64,000 bases of DNA from JACPTG01 sp964504135 (GCA_964504135.1 CAZDCW010000001.1:82830-146829), one strand, 5' to 3'; counted from the first letter of the stretch, positions 26,665 to 35,654 are shown. Notes: generated from the letters alone by a model not told the origin. Program-made: numbers and translations.

Positions 26665-27476
26665 CTGCAACCGTCTTCAGGATTATCGCCAGCAAGCTGC
26701 CTGGCATCGGGCTTAAGCTGAGGCAGGCAGGCTTTATGGATGAGCCTGCTGTGTTTGTGCAGAAGACCGCGATGTCCGCCTTTTACCTTACAACCGGCCT
26801 GATGCTGGTCACAGGCGTGCTTTTGACACAGCTTAATGTCCTGGAGAAGGCCATTTTCTTCCTTGCCCCTTTGATGTTCATTCTCACCTTCGCCTATTTC
26901 CTTAAGGCGCCTGATGTTATCATTATGAGGAAGGAGAAGGAGATTAACAGGGAGATTGTGTTTGCAGGCCGCTTTCTTGTTATTGAGATGAAGTCCGGCG
27001 TTCCTGTCTATAATGCCATGCGGGCTGTGGCCCTGAACTATGAGACCACTGGAAAGTATTTCCAGGAGATTATTGACAAGGTTGACCTGGGCATCCCTAT
27101 GGAGGAGGCGTTGAATGAGCAGATTGAGTTCACACCTTCTGCCAATTTCAGGAAGCTTCTCTGGCAGATTCTCAACTCCATGAGGACTGGCTCGGATATT
27201 TCGCTGAGCATTAACGCAACCGTAGACCAGATTGCAAAGGAGCAGGTGATTGAGATTAGGGAGTATGGGAGGAAGCTTAACCCCCTGGCCATGTTTTACC
27301 TCATTATTGCGGTTATCATGCCGTCGATTGGGCTTATCATGCTTGTCATCACCGCATCTTTCCTCTCCCTTAGCCTTGACATTGGCGCATTGCTGGCAAT
27401 TGCCGGCCTTGTGGGCGCTATTCAGCTGATGTTCCTGATGATTATCAAGTCTTCAAGGCCCTCGGTGGAGGTTTGA
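26661..27476 (+). CDS. Pilus/secretion platform membrane protein (TadB-like, T2SF domain)
   Basis: 271 residues. Two N-terminal membrane helices (about 37-85) and two C-terminal ones (about 215-262) flank a cytoplasmic T2SSF-type helical domain with FLVIEMKSGVPVYNAMRAVA and DLGIPMEEALNEQ. This is half of an archaeal FlaJ-like platform; the other half is the next gene. ATGA overlap with the ATPase gene and a start 2 nt after its own stop for the next gene show tight coupling. Confidence 0.85.
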   Translation: MTATVFRIIASKLPGIGLKLRQAGFMDEPAVFVQKTAMSAFYLTTGLMLVTGVLLTQLNVLEKAIFFLAPLMFILTFAYFLKAPDVIIMRKEKEINREIVFAGRFLVIEMKSGVPVYNAMRAVALNYETTGKYFQEIIDKVDLGIPMEEALNEQIEFTPSANFRKLLWQILNSMRTGSDISLSINATVDQIAKEQVIEIREYGRKLNPLAMFYLIIAVIMPSIGLIMLVITASFLSLSLDIGALLAIAGLVGAIQLMFLMIIKSSRPSVEV

Positions 27477-27478
27477 TT

Positions 27479-28600
27479 ATGGCTGAAGCTCCAAAAAAGG
27501 CCTTCCTGCAAAGGTTTTTTGGCAGTGAGGGGATTCTGAAGGGCTTCAGGAAGGTTTCAAGGGAAACAGACTTCAAGAGGCTTGACCGCAGGGAGATTCT
27601 GCGCAGGAAGCAGCCCAGGCGGATTTTTCTTGTCAAGTATTATCTTGAGCGTGCAGGGTTTAAGGCCAGTGCAAGGATTCCTGTTTACGTTTTCAGGCTG
27701 GCAGTTTTTGTGAATTTCATAATTTCCGCCTATTTTGTTTATAGGTTTTCAACTGACCTGAAGATAGGCCTTTTATACGTGACTGTGGTGATGGCTGTAA
27801 TCTGGGTTTTTGTCTTCGCCGCTATTCTTTTCCTGGTTTGGCTGCTGCTTTATGTCATGCTTGACTTGAGGATTTTCAAGAGGCGTGTTGGCATTGAGGA
27901 GGTTCTGCCTGACTTTCTTCAGCTTACCTCGGCTAACATCCGCGCTGGCATGACTATTGACAAGGCGCTCTGGTACGCGGTCAGGCCAAGGTTCGGCGTG
28001 CTCGCGAATGAGATTGAGATGGTGGCCAAGGAGACCATGGCTGGCGAGGACCTTGAGGCAGCCCTTAAGCGGTTTACTGACAAGTATGATTCGCTGGTGC
28101 TTAAGCGGGCGATGAATCTGCTGATTGAGAGCTATAATGCTGGCGGCGAGATTGGTGATGTGCTTAACAAGATTGCTGACAACATCAAGGAGAATCAGAT
28201 TATGAAGAAGGAGATGTCAGCCAACGTCACCACTTACGCCATCTTCATAGGTTTTGCGACTGTTGTCGCTTCCCCTATCCTTTTCGCGCTGTCAGGCCAG
28301 TTCCTGAATGTCATTAAGGACATCATGGGCAAGGTTGACTTCGCTGAGCTCCAGAAGACTCCTGGCCTTGGCTTTTCATTTAACTTCTCCCCTAGTTCCA
28401 TATCGCAGGCCGACTTCACCATTTTTGCCGTTGTCAGCCTGATAATCACTTCCTTCTTTTCAGCGGCGATAGTGGCCACAATCAGGAAGGGTGATGTCCG
28501 CTCCGGTCTGGGTTACTTTCCGGTGTTTGTAGGAATCACCCTGTCGCTTTACTTTGCCTCAACCTTTGCCTTCAATTTCCTGTTCAAGGGGCTGTTTTAG
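27479..28600 (+). CDS. Second pilus/secretion platform membrane protein (TadC-like, T2SF domain)
   Basis: 373 residues from the ATG at 27479, preceded by GGAGGTTTG. A basic N-terminus of about 65 residues, two or three membrane helices (about 70-130), then a T2SSF domain (LPDFLQLTSANIRAGMTIDK ... AGGEIGDVLNKIADNI) and three C-terminal helices. Together with the preceding protein it would form the membrane platform on which the ATPase acts. Its 3' end overlaps the end of a convergent minus-strand gene by 42 nt. Confidence 0.85.
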   Translation: MAEAPKKAFLQRFFGSEGILKGFRKVSRETDFKRLDRREILRRKQPRRIFLVKYYLERAGFKASARIPVYVFRLAVFVNFIISAYFVYRFSTDLKIGLLYVTVVMAVIWVFVFAAILFLVWLLLYVMLDLRIFKRRVGIEEVLPDFLQLTSANIRAGMTIDKALWYAVRPRFGVLANEIEMVAKETMAGEDLEAALKRFTDKYDSLVLKRAMNLLIESYNAGGEIGDVLNKIADNIKENQIMKKEMSANVTTYAIFIGFATVVASPILFALSGQFLNVIKDIMGKVDFAELQKTPGLGFSFNFSPSSISQADFTIFAVVSLIITSFFSAAIVATIRKGDVRSGLGYFPVFVGITLSLYFASTFAFNFLFKGLF

Positions 28601-28933
28601 GCACTGTTCGGCAGCCCTGTATCTGATTCCCCGGATCTGGTTCCAGGAGTATGCAAACGGCTCAAGAATCCTTCTTATTCCGGTATACCTTGACCTGTGC
28701 TCTTTCACTATCTGCTGCGCCTCCTCAGGGTGGATTGCGAAGTATGCGTCAAACAGCTTTCTGAAGCTGTCAGGAAGCAGGGCTGCTGTCATGATATCTG
28801 CCTCATTCTTTGGCGTGTCGTACCGTTCGAAAATCCTTCTGTATGCTTCCTCTATTGCCGCTTCGCCTGTCAGCCCCCTGTATTCTATGCCATTAGTAGG
28901 CCGAGCCTGTTCTTCCACTTTGTTCACCTCCAT
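28559..28933 (-). CDS. Conserved-looking protein of unknown function
   Basis: 124 residues, soluble, charged and largely helical (EEAYRRIFERYDTPKNEADI; FRKLFDAYFAIHPEEAQQIV). Start overlaps the upstream DUF2000 gene by 10 nt, and the stop lies inside the 3' end of the convergent platform gene. I do not recognise a family. Coupling to the DUF2000 gene suggests a shared role. Confidence 0.5.
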   Translation of the reverse strand: MEVNKVEEQARPTNGIEYRGLTGEAAIEEAYRRIFERYDTPKNEADIMTAALLPDSFRKLFDAYFAIHPEEAQQIVKEHRSRYTGIRRILEPFAYSWNQIRGIRYRAAEQCLKQPLEQEIEGKG

Positions 28934-29349
28934 AGTGAAAATTTTTTTGTCAGCTCAGTCGCCTTTTTCCAGTCTCCGAAAAGGCAGATTCCATAATATT
29001 CAAGGTCCTCTTCCTTCGTCGCCCTCGTTTTTTTGTGCTGGTCAATGTAGGTTTCCCCAATCATGGTATTTGTGAAATCAGTGATTTGCAGGCTGTTTTC
29101 AATGGCGGCATTGCGCAGGCTCCTGATTTGCGCCGGGCTGGCCCTTAGGATTATGAATGGGATATCTGATATTGCGGGGTGTTTGCCCCCGTCTGCGTCT
29201 GTATAGTCCTGCAGCCTGAGCTCCTCCTTTTCTTGTGCAGCCCCCGCAATGCCAAGGGCCATGTGCGCCAGAGCATTCATTGCCCGGCCTGTCTCAAGCT
29301 TCCAGTTCAGCACTGCCACAAGCTTCTTTTCAAATGGCCTGAATTCCAT
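28924..29349 (-). CDS. DUF2000 family protein (peptidyl-tRNA hydrolase-like fold)
   Basis: 141 residues. KLVAVLNWKLETGRAMNALAH near the start, DADGGKHPAISDIPFIILRA in the middle and ITDFTNTM near residue 95 match the order of conserved blocks in DUF2000, which shares the Pth2 fold. Biochemical role of the family is not established; hydrolysis of an aminoacyl or peptidyl ester is possible. It lies 51 nt downstream of an HTH_10 regulator on the same strand. Confidence 0.65.
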   Translation of the reverse strand: MEFRPFEKKLVAVLNWKLETGRAMNALAHMALGIAGAAQEKEELRLQDYTDADGGKHPAISDIPFIILRASPAQIRSLRNAAIENSLQITDFTNTMIGETYIDQHKKTRATKEEDLEYYGICLFGDWKKATELTKKFSLWR

Positions 29350-29400
29350 AACAAGTGGTGGAAGCCGCTTGGATTTTATTTTATTGTAGACTATGGTCTA

Positions 29401-30036
29401 TTATCGGGCCAGAAACTCTGCAATTATTTTGTTTTCAGCTTTGCGCAGGTGGGAGAGGAAGACAGTCTTTGGTATTTTTACGAGATTGCATATCTCAGTG
29501 GCAGTCTTTTTTCTTGGCCACTGGTAATACCCGAAATGCTGGGCGTAGTTAATGGTTTCCCTTTGCCTCGGGGTAAGCGGGTTGCTGATTTTTTCCTCTT
29601 TAAGGTAGTTTATGTGCACTGGATGCCTCTTCCTCAGATAGTTGTACACTGCGGCAATGTTTTTCCTGTCAGCAGTCCCTAAAGTCCATATCTCATATTT
29701 CCCTTCAAAGCGGGTGGGGGCTGCAGGAAAGCATTCATGGCTGAAGAACAAATCCGAGAATTGGGATGTCCGCCTGTCCTTTTTTGTAATTATCCTTATG
29801 TAAATGCCCTGGTCATCTTCGCTCAGGGTTTCTGCCTTCAGCACGTCTTTCCTTTTTTCCAGGTATTCGGTTATCTTCCTGAATTTTTTCAGGCCTCCTC
29901 TGGCTAGCAGGATGTGTGCCACCTTACTCCCTACCCATCTGCAGTCCACCGAGCAAAACTTGTACTCAGGGAATTTTACGCTTATTTCCGACCCCCAGCA
30001 TGTTCTGTGGTGGATTTTTAGTTCAACTTTATGCAT
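29401..30036 (-). CDS. HTH_10 (bacterioopsin-activator type) transcription regulator
   Basis: 211 residues. The C-terminal 55 residues (about 152-206) are the HTH_10 domain: LTPRQRETINYAQHFGYYQW, PRKKTATEICNLVKI, then FLSHLRKAENKII. The N-terminal part contains cysteine/histidine residues (HHRTCWG, FCSVDC) and may sense a ligand or metal. HTH_10 regulators are largely archaeal. It is encoded after the pilin-like operon and may regulate it or the DUF2000 pair; no target is visible. Confidence 0.75.
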   Translation of the reverse strand: MHKVELKIHHRTCWGSEISVKFPEYKFCSVDCRWVGSKVAHILLARGGLKKFRKITEYLEKRKDVLKAETLSEDDQGIYIRIITKKDRRTSQFSDLFFSHECFPAAPTRFEGKYEIWTLGTADRKNIAAVYNYLRKRHPVHINYLKEEKISNPLTPRQRETINYAQHFGYYQWPRKKTATEICNLVKIPKTVFLSHLRKAENKIIAEFLAR

Positions 30037-30062
30037 TTTTTCTAAGGGGTTAATTTGCCTGA

Positions 30063-30470
30063 TTACAGCACAGCCATAGGCTTTGTATTCTCAATCACTG
30101 TCTTGTATGCAGCCGCGACTATGGCTTCAATTTCACTTTTTTGAGCGGTCAGGTAAGGCCCGGTTAGTTCATCCTCTTGTTCCAGTAATGGTTTTGCGTA
30201 GTTGGCCAGGAAAGCCCGCATCAGGTCGTCTTCTGTCCAGCTTATTCTGATTTCATCCTGCAGTTCCACTATGTTCATTCCAGAGAGGTTTCCTCCCCTG
30301 CTGCCTTGTATGAACAGCTTTGAGCCGCCCAGATGCGGCTGCATGAACAGTATGGGGTGAGCATAAACCCTGTTTGCAATGTAAAGCCCTCCAATGCCTG
30401 TCCTCTCGTAAAGCTCAAACGATATCCTGGTTTGCGGGATATACTCCCTGGCAAGATCCGCTAGTCCCAT
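30063..30470 (-). CDS. Protein of unknown function, last gene of the pilin-like operon
   Basis: 135 residues without signal peptide or membrane helix. Begins MGLADLAREYIPQTRISFEL and is otherwise mixed alpha/beta with no motif that I recognise. It starts 4 nt after the stop of the preceding membrane-anchored gene, so it is probably co-transcribed with the pilin-like proteins and acts in the cytoplasm. Confidence 0.5.
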   Translation of the reverse strand: MGLADLAREYIPQTRISFELYERTGIGGLYIANRVYAHPILFMQPHLGGSKLFIQGSRGGNLSGMNIVELQDEIRISWTEDDLMRAFLANYAKPLLEQEDELTGPYLTAQKSEIEAIVAAAYKTVIENTKPMAVL

Positions 30471-30474
30471 TTCT

Positions 30475-31431
30475 TCACCCCATCTGGCTGGCTATGCTCC
30501 TGACCTGGTATTTGTCCAGGTGTGCTTCGTCTATTATGAGCCATGGCTCATAGGTGTTGTTTATCTTGTAGAGTCCGCTTGTTGACAGGTTTCCGAAGTA
30601 CACGTAGTCTATCATGCTCCTTTTGTACTGTTGCACTCCCTTTTGCTGGAGGTCTGGCACGCTTACAAAGCTTTCTATTCCGTATGCTGAGCTGTTGTAG
30701 TTGCCTTCCAGCCTCATCAGGAAGCTGGGCGCTGATGTGCTGTTCGCGTAGTAATTCCCGTCTATGTGGCTTCTCAGGTTTGTGGTGTCTGTTCCGCTTG
30801 CGTAGTTCCCCTCATAGGTCGTCCCGTTTACTGTCCTTATTATCTTTCCCTGGGTGTGGCTGCTAAATGTGGGGTCTTCCAGCCCGGTTACTGGTATCTC
30901 TGCCTTTATTGTCTCGTTGAAGATGAAGGAGGCAGTGCCTATGTTGTCTGTTATGTTTGCGCTTATGTTTGACTCAACAAGCAGCGTCCAGGGGTCCTTG
31001 TGGCTTATTTCCAGGCTGTTCACTGAGAAGTTGGCGATGAGCCCTGTTTCAGTTGCCTTGGAGTTTATCCTTGCCACCCAGTCAGGGAATGTTGACTGCT
31101 GCATCAGGCTCATTGACTGGTTGCTTATGGTTCCGATTGTTACCGCTTCCCTGAAGCTCAGTTTGCTGTCGTTCAGCAGGGTTCCTTTTGTGGTTATGAA
31201 CTCCTCCATGCTCATTATGGCGCGGAATGAGCTGATGTAGAGGCCTCTTTCCATGTCGTCCTTGACTGTCTTGGTGAATTCGTTGAGCGTGCTTATCCTT
31301 GCGTCTGATACTGCCCTGTCTGTTGGCCTGTACTTGGTCTGGTATGATATTGTGACAGCCAGCGCAAGGAGGAGGATAGCCGCTGTTATCGTGAAGAAGG
31401 CTGCTTTCTTGTATAAGGCGGGCTTTTTCAT
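30475..31431 (-). CDS. Membrane-anchored extracellular protein of the pilin-like operon
   Basis: 318 residues. KKPALYKKAAFFTITAAILL is a basic N-terminus plus membrane anchor (about 8-28). The extracellular part carries many N-x-S/T sequons (NGTTYEGN, NISANITDN, NNTYEPW). The start at 31431 is chosen because the frame upstream runs through a GC-rich inverted-repeat element. The element separates this gene by 146 nt from the VWA gene in an otherwise compact operon. Probably a minor pilus or surface component; no catalytic motif. Confidence 0.65.
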   Translation of the reverse strand: MKKPALYKKAAFFTITAAILLLALAVTISYQTKYRPTDRAVSDARISTLNEFTKTVKDDMERGLYISSFRAIMSMEEFITTKGTLLNDSKLSFREAVTIGTISNQSMSLMQQSTFPDWVARINSKATETGLIANFSVNSLEISHKDPWTLLVESNISANITDNIGTASFIFNETIKAEIPVTGLEDPTFSSHTQGKIIRTVNGTTYEGNYASGTDTTNLRSHIDGNYYANSTSAPSFLMRLEGNYNSSAYGIESFVSVPDLQQKGVQQYKRSMIDYVYFGNLSTSGLYKINNTYEPWLIIDEAHLDKYQVRSIASQMG

Positions 31432-31461
31432 TGAGGCGCAGTTTGGCTTGTTAATCCTATA

Positions 31462-31549
31462 GGCAGGCAACAATGTTGGCGAGCCGGGGGATGCCCCATC
31501 CGGGGTGGCGAGAGCGCCGCAGCGCGTCCAACCATTGCTGTTGCCTGCC
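31462..31549 (-). repeat. GC-rich inverted-repeat element inside the pilin-like operon
   Basis: Outer arms GGCAGGCAACAATGTTGG (31462-31479) and CCAACCATTGCTGTTGCCTG (from 31528, extending to 31549) pair over about 18 bp with two small bulges. The 48-nt interior can form further short stems (GATGCCCCATC at 31489-31499; GCGCC..GGCGC-type pairs). It lies in the only sizeable gap of the operon, just upstream of the membrane-anchored gene. Could be an RNA processing or regulatory structure, or a small mobile hairpin element. Confidence 0.55.
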
Positions 31550-31577
31550 CTTTGTTTCTTAAACTTGATTTGCCACT

Positions 31578-34283
31578 TCATTGCCATACCCTTGCCTCTA
31601 TCACCGCAGGCCCCCATAGCGAGGGTACTCCCTGCACTGTTGCAGTCTCTATGTTAATGTCTTCCTGGCTTAGTATTATGTTTAGCTTTCCGTTTTTCTC
31701 AAGGTCGAGCTTCTGGAAGAGCGAGTACGCTGACACGTCTATTGAGTCTGTGGCTGAATAGCTTGCTGTCTGGTAGTTGCATGTCTTGGTTCCGGAGTAG
31801 TCTGCGGGAATTTTGATGGTGGTGCTGCTTCCGTCTTCAAACTGGAGTTGCCAGTTGCATCCTTCTGATGTGCTTTGGCTTTGCGTGTAGCTTGTGGTTG
31901 TGTCTATGTTGAGCGTGTATATTGCCCTGTTGTCAGGCGAGCCTCCTGATGCGTTGCCGGGTCCTGTCGCTGTCTTTATCAGTATGCCGTTGTCTCCTGT
32001 GTGCAGCAGGCTTGCCGGCGAGTCTGCTATGAACGGGTCGCCGAGGGTTACATAGTCGTTTCCCCAGTCAGAAAGGGAGAAGGCTTTTTGCCCGTTTACT
32101 GTGAGGTTGTCTGTCCACTTGTTTCCTGAGTATGATGTGACTCTCGCCGCTGTTATGGTGGCGTTTTCAGGGATTGTCACTGTTCCTGTTGTGATGTTGT
32201 TCCCGAACCTGTCTGTCTCAAGCGTTACAGGTATCTTGTTGAATTCTGATGACAGGGCGGGCGTGTAGTTTATCTCTATGTATGAGTCGTCGTACAGCGT
32301 TGTGTTCGTGTTTCCTGTTCCGCTTATGTTTATCTGCTGCGCTGAGTAGCTTATTGCTACGAGCTCTCCTGCTATCTGCCTGTACACTTCGGCAAGCTGT
32401 GTTACATTTGTGGCGTTGTAGTAGCTTCCGTTGCAGGCTGCCATGTCCTGTAGGGTTTCAGCGTCCACGTCAGTCCCGAATCCCACTGTGTATACTGTTA
32501 TGTTGTAATTGGTGCATGCGTCCTGGGCGGCTTCTATTGCGTCTGTCTTTGCGTTTCCTGTTCCGACTCCTGTGCATTTGTCTGTTGCCTCTCCGTCGCT
32601 CATTACAACCATGCTTCTTTTCCTGCTGGTGTTGCTTAGCTTTGTGAGTATGTCCACCGACGCCTCGACTCCGCAGCATATGCACGTTCCCCAGTATGCG
32701 TCCATGTATGTTTCAAGGTGCGAGTTTATGATGCTCAGGTTGCCAGTCAGGTTCTCCCTTCCTGCTATGCTGTCCGGGAATGGCGCATACCTGTCTGTCC
32801 ATGTCCCGTTTGCAGGTATTACCGCGTTCCATTGGTTTGTGTATTCAACCACTCCCAGCCTGTTTCCGGCTGTGCCGAGGATTGTGCTGCCGAATATCTT
32901 GCTGGCGTTGAGTGCTATGTCTATTTTCCTGCTGTCGTTTGAGGTGCAGTGCGCATGCCATCTTCCGCTGCATACAGGCCCTTGTCCGGTTATTGTGTAG
33001 TTTTCTGTCCACCAGTCGCAGTATGTTCCGTTTTCAGGCCTGTAGTTGGCTATTGTGTTGCAGTATTTTTGCGGCCCAAGGACAGACGTTGAGCATATTG
33101 TGCCCGAGCACCACTCCATTGAGCCGCTTAGGTCGTTGGCAAGGACAACATCTGCTGTGCCTGCTCCTGTTATGGTCTGGTTTCCGCTTCCTGAGCCTAT
33201 TCTCAGCGGGATTGTCCTCTGGCCGAGGGCTGTGTAGTTGAGCTTTGCCGCCATTTCAGTGTTGGTGATGTCTGCAGTCACAGCTCCTGCTGCCTGGCTG
33301 CTGTACACTGTGGAGTTTCCTATTGTCATGAAAGTCAGGTATGGGCTGTTGTAGTGCAGGTGTGCTGTCATCGTGGATATGTTGCCTGGTATGTAGATTG
33401 AGCTGTAGATGTTTATAATGCCTTCAATGCCAGGCAGCCATTCCCTTTTGGCGGCTGTTGTCTGGAAGTAGCCTGCTTCTGTGTCATTAAGCTCCCCTGT
33501 TGTAAGTTTCACTTTTAGGAAGCCGCCTGATATGTATCCAGTCCCGTTGAAGGCTATTTTTATTGTGTTTGTCCCGTTCCTGAAGTTCTGGACGCTGCTG
33601 ATGTTCCACTTTCCAACCCCGCCGGAGGTCGTGTATTTTCCTGATTCGGCTGAATTTACGAGTAAGGTAAAGTTGTTGCTTGACTCAGCCTCAATGTACG
33701 CCTCTGTTATGCTTGTGATTTTTTGTGGGAGTTCCATTCTTTGCGTTATGTTCCCCTCTCCTGTGAAACCGCCGAAGTACAGGTAGGAGTTGGTTGTCCT
33801 TGCCTGGACGCTTGTGAGGGCCATTCTGGAGGAATAGCCCTTGTACGGCTTGTCTTTTGATATGCCTGACACAAGGGCTTTTGTCACGTACAGGCTTGAC
33901 TTCTGTGAAAGGTTGTTGCTGTAAATCAGCTCGTTGTCAGCGTATACTGCGAACCCGACATTTTCAGGTATGAATTCTCCTGTCAGGTTCATTATTAGCT
34001 GCCTTGCGTATTCTGTCTTGTTCTCAGCCCAGAGCGCCCCTATCTGCTCCAGGACTGTTATGTTTGAGTTTGTGACTGTCCCGTTGGCTATCAGCGCTGT
34101 CAGGTAGCTGTTGTTTATTTCGCTGACTTTTATTCCTGACAGTAGCGTGAGCGTGTCCTGGGCAAGGTATGTTGTTGTTGCAGTCTCCTCCTTGATGTAT
34201 GTTGATGAGAGCAGGAGGAGGCCAAGCATTAGCAGCGTGGCTCCCAGCAGGGCGTCCAGGCTGAAGTAGTAGCCTGACTTCAT
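31578..34283 (-). CDS. Large VWA-domain surface protein with prepilin-like N-terminus (adhesin candidate)
   Basis: 901 residues from MKSGYYFSLDALLGATLLML, whose polar head plus hydrophobic stretch resembles class III signal sequences. It has a beta-rich N-terminal half with a jelly-roll-like segment (RMELPQKITSITEAYIEAES) and a VWA domain with MIDAS DLSGSM (about residue 384) and VVMSDGEATD. That domain is interrupted by cysteine-rich loops (CSGTICS, CDWW, CICCG). Beta-rich C-terminal regions follow. Many sequons. A VWA protein in a pilin operon resembles tip adhesins of type IV pili (such as PilY1/PilC-type or VWA minor pilins); this is analogy. Four-base overlap with the preceding gene. Confidence 0.75.
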   Translation of the reverse strand: MKSGYYFSLDALLGATLLMLGLLLLSSTYIKEETATTTYLAQDTLTLLSGIKVSEINNSYLTALIANGTVTNSNITVLEQIGALWAENKTEYARQLIMNLTGEFIPENVGFAVYADNELIYSNNLSQKSSLYVTKALVSGISKDKPYKGYSSRMALTSVQARTTNSYLYFGGFTGEGNITQRMELPQKITSITEAYIEAESSNNFTLLVNSAESGKYTTSGGVGKWNISSVQNFRNGTNTIKIAFNGTGYISGGFLKVKLTTGELNDTEAGYFQTTAAKREWLPGIEGIINIYSSIYIPGNISTMTAHLHYNSPYLTFMTIGNSTVYSSQAAGAVTADITNTEMAAKLNYTALGQRTIPLRIGSGSGNQTITGAGTADVVLANDLSGSMEWCSGTICSTSVLGPQKYCNTIANYRPENGTYCDWWTENYTITGQGPVCSGRWHAHCTSNDSRKIDIALNASKIFGSTILGTAGNRLGVVEYTNQWNAVIPANGTWTDRYAPFPDSIAGRENLTGNLSIINSHLETYMDAYWGTCICCGVEASVDILTKLSNTSRKRSMVVMSDGEATDKCTGVGTGNAKTDAIEAAQDACTNYNITVYTVGFGTDVDAETLQDMAACNGSYYNATNVTQLAEVYRQIAGELVAISYSAQQINISGTGNTNTTLYDDSYIEINYTPALSSEFNKIPVTLETDRFGNNITTGTVTIPENATITAARVTSYSGNKWTDNLTVNGQKAFSLSDWGNDYVTLGDPFIADSPASLLHTGDNGILIKTATGPGNASGGSPDNRAIYTLNIDTTTSYTQSQSTSEGCNWQLQFEDGSSTTIKIPADYSGTKTCNYQTASYSATDSIDVSAYSLFQKLDLEKNGKLNIILSQEDINIETATVQGVPSLWGPAVIEARVWQ

Positions 34284-34804
34284 TTCTCCCTCCACACATA
34301 GACTATCATCTTTGTCAGGCCGTTCCTGTAGAGGAGCCTTTCAGACTGGACAAGGTATTTCGCGTTTACTGTTGCGTTGTTGCAGGTTTCTGCGGTTATG
34401 TTTGTTATGTTCAGCTTTCCTATCCCGCAGGTCCCGTTTATGCTTATCACGTTTCCGTTTGGGTCCTGGAAGTGGGCGTAGAAGTCGTTCCTTGTCCCAA
34501 GCAGCACTTTCAGCGTGGAATACTCTATTTTTGACGTTTCCTGGACTTTGGAGTCCATTATTACCCGCTCCCCGTTTGTTATTCCCAGTTTCTGGACGCT
34601 GCCCGAGTCCCACGGTGAGGGATACCCTTTTCCTGAGAGGGAGCTTCCTATGAATTCTGATTCCAGCCTGAGCTCCTCAAGCTGCCTTTCATCTGTGTCA
34701 GAGATGTTGGAGCTTACTCTTATGTAGGCGACAAGGGCTATTGCGAATATTATTGTGCCTATCAGGAGGTCGGTAAACCATGCCTGGCCCTTATTGGCTG
34801 ACAT
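34280..34804 (-). CDS. Prepilin-like protein (class III signal type)
   Basis: 174 residues. MSANKGQAWFTDLLIGTIIF: a short polar leader with KG|Q-type cleavage site and a hydrophobic segment, as in archaeal prepilins. The rest is extracellular, ends RLLYRNGLTKMIVYVWREK, and has two cysteines near 125-140 that could pair. Overlaps both neighbours in the operon, so expression is coupled with the VWA protein. Confidence 0.7.
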   Translation of the reverse strand: MSANKGQAWFTDLLIGTIIFAIALVAYIRVSSNISDTDERQLEELRLESEFIGSSLSGKGYPSPWDSGSVQKLGITNGERVIMDSKVQETSKIEYSTLKVLLGTRNDFYAHFQDPNGNVISINGTCGIGKLNITNITAETCNNATVNAKYLVQSERLLYRNGLTKMIVYVWREK

Positions 34805-35171
34805 AAATCAGCCCTCCTGACTTCCTTAATGTATTCCTGCCCTTGGCAAGGCTTCCCTGCGTTAGGGGCGCCTTGACAGGGTATTCAACGTCATCACTCG
34901 TAAATATTATCGTGCTGCCTATGGTGGTTATGGAGTAGTCCTCTCCGCTTAGATTGTGGGGCAGTTTTAGCTCCCTTGTGTAGCCTTCTTCAGCCTCTGA
35001 GGCTATGAAAAGCTCGCTTCTGGTGTTCGCCGCGAGGTCCTTTACAAGGAAGGTTTTGCTGTCCTGCTTCAGGTCGCTGAATTGCCTGCCTGCCCCTATT
35101 ATCAGTACAGCCGCTATGAGCATGGCTGCTCCTGCGGCATACAGGAACTCGAGGGATAGCTGCGCCTTCAT
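34791..35171 (-). CDS. Class III signal-peptide minor pilin
   Basis: 126 residues. MKA|QLSLEFLYAAGAAMLI is a textbook archaeal prepilin start (cleavage before Q, Glu at position +5, hydrophobic helix). Extracellular part is short and beta-rich. The frame is open further upstream, but that is the shadow of the preceding gene; the ATG at 35171 is followed directly by the class III motif. Confidence 0.75.
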   Translation of the reverse strand: MKAQLSLEFLYAAGAAMLIAAVLIIGAGRQFSDLKQDSKTFLVKDLAANTRSELFIASEAEEGYTRELKLPHNLSGEDYSITTIGSTIIFTSDDVEYPVKAPLTQGSLAKGRNTLRKSGGLIYVSQ

Positions 35172-35173
35172 GG

Positions 35174-35581
35174 TCAGCTTGAGGTTATGTTTACCCTGTC
35201 TCCGATGTTTTCTATCCTTATGTAGGCCAGCCCGCCAGGGCTGGATGTTATGCTTCCGCTCATGTTGACATCTGCCACTTCTACAACGTCGCTTACTCCT
35301 GCGCTTCCCCTTATGGATATGACAAGCTCCCTGCCGGAGATGCTTACAGACTCCATTCTCTGGGGCATTAGCACTTTTATTGTTGTGACTGAGGGCTTTC
35401 CGAGGTAGTACACCTTTTCTGCGTTGTCCACTATCTTCCTTGCCACGCTTTTTGCCTGCATGCTGTTTATCTGCTCCAGGTTGCTGCTTGACTGGCTGTA
35501 GAATATGATTACTGTTGGTATTGTAAGCAGAAGGGCAAAGCCCACTATCATTATGTATTCTGTGCTTATCTGCGCCTTCAT
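35174..35581 (-). CDS. Class III signal-peptide minor pilin, first gene of operon
   Basis: 135 residues. MKA|QISTEYIMIVGFALLL is again the prepilin motif, with nearly the same first three residues as the next gene, so the two probably arose by duplication or serve as paired subunits. A TATA box (35603-35613) 27 nt upstream gives a leaderless transcript for the six-gene operon down to 30063. Processed by an archaeal prepilin peptidase that is not in this window. Confidence 0.75.
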   Translation of the reverse strand: MKAQISTEYIMIVGFALLLTIPTVIIFYSQSSSNLEQINSMQAKSVARKIVDNAEKVYYLGKPSVTTIKVLMPQRMESVSISGRELVISIRGSAGVSDVVEVADVNMSGSITSSPGGLAYIRIENIGDRVNITSS

Positions 35582-35602
35582 GGCTTAACCCTCGCATGGC
35601 GG

Positions 35603-35613
35603 CTATTTAAATT
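35603..35613 (-). promoter_or_regulatory. TATA box of the pilin-like operon
   Basis: AATTTAAATAG on the minus strand, about 27 nt before the ATG at 35581. It could also serve a divergent plus-strand transcript. Confidence 0.55.
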
Positions 35614-35654
35614 ATGCTGTATGATGGTATTGTTCAGGGAACGGGTGTTAGGTG

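Noticed and set aside
31432..31617. Extended start of the membrane-anchored gene through the GC-rich element
   Set aside because: The peptide is Gly/Pro/Ser/Thr-rich, comes from the hairpin DNA, and precedes a clear signal-anchor start at 31431.
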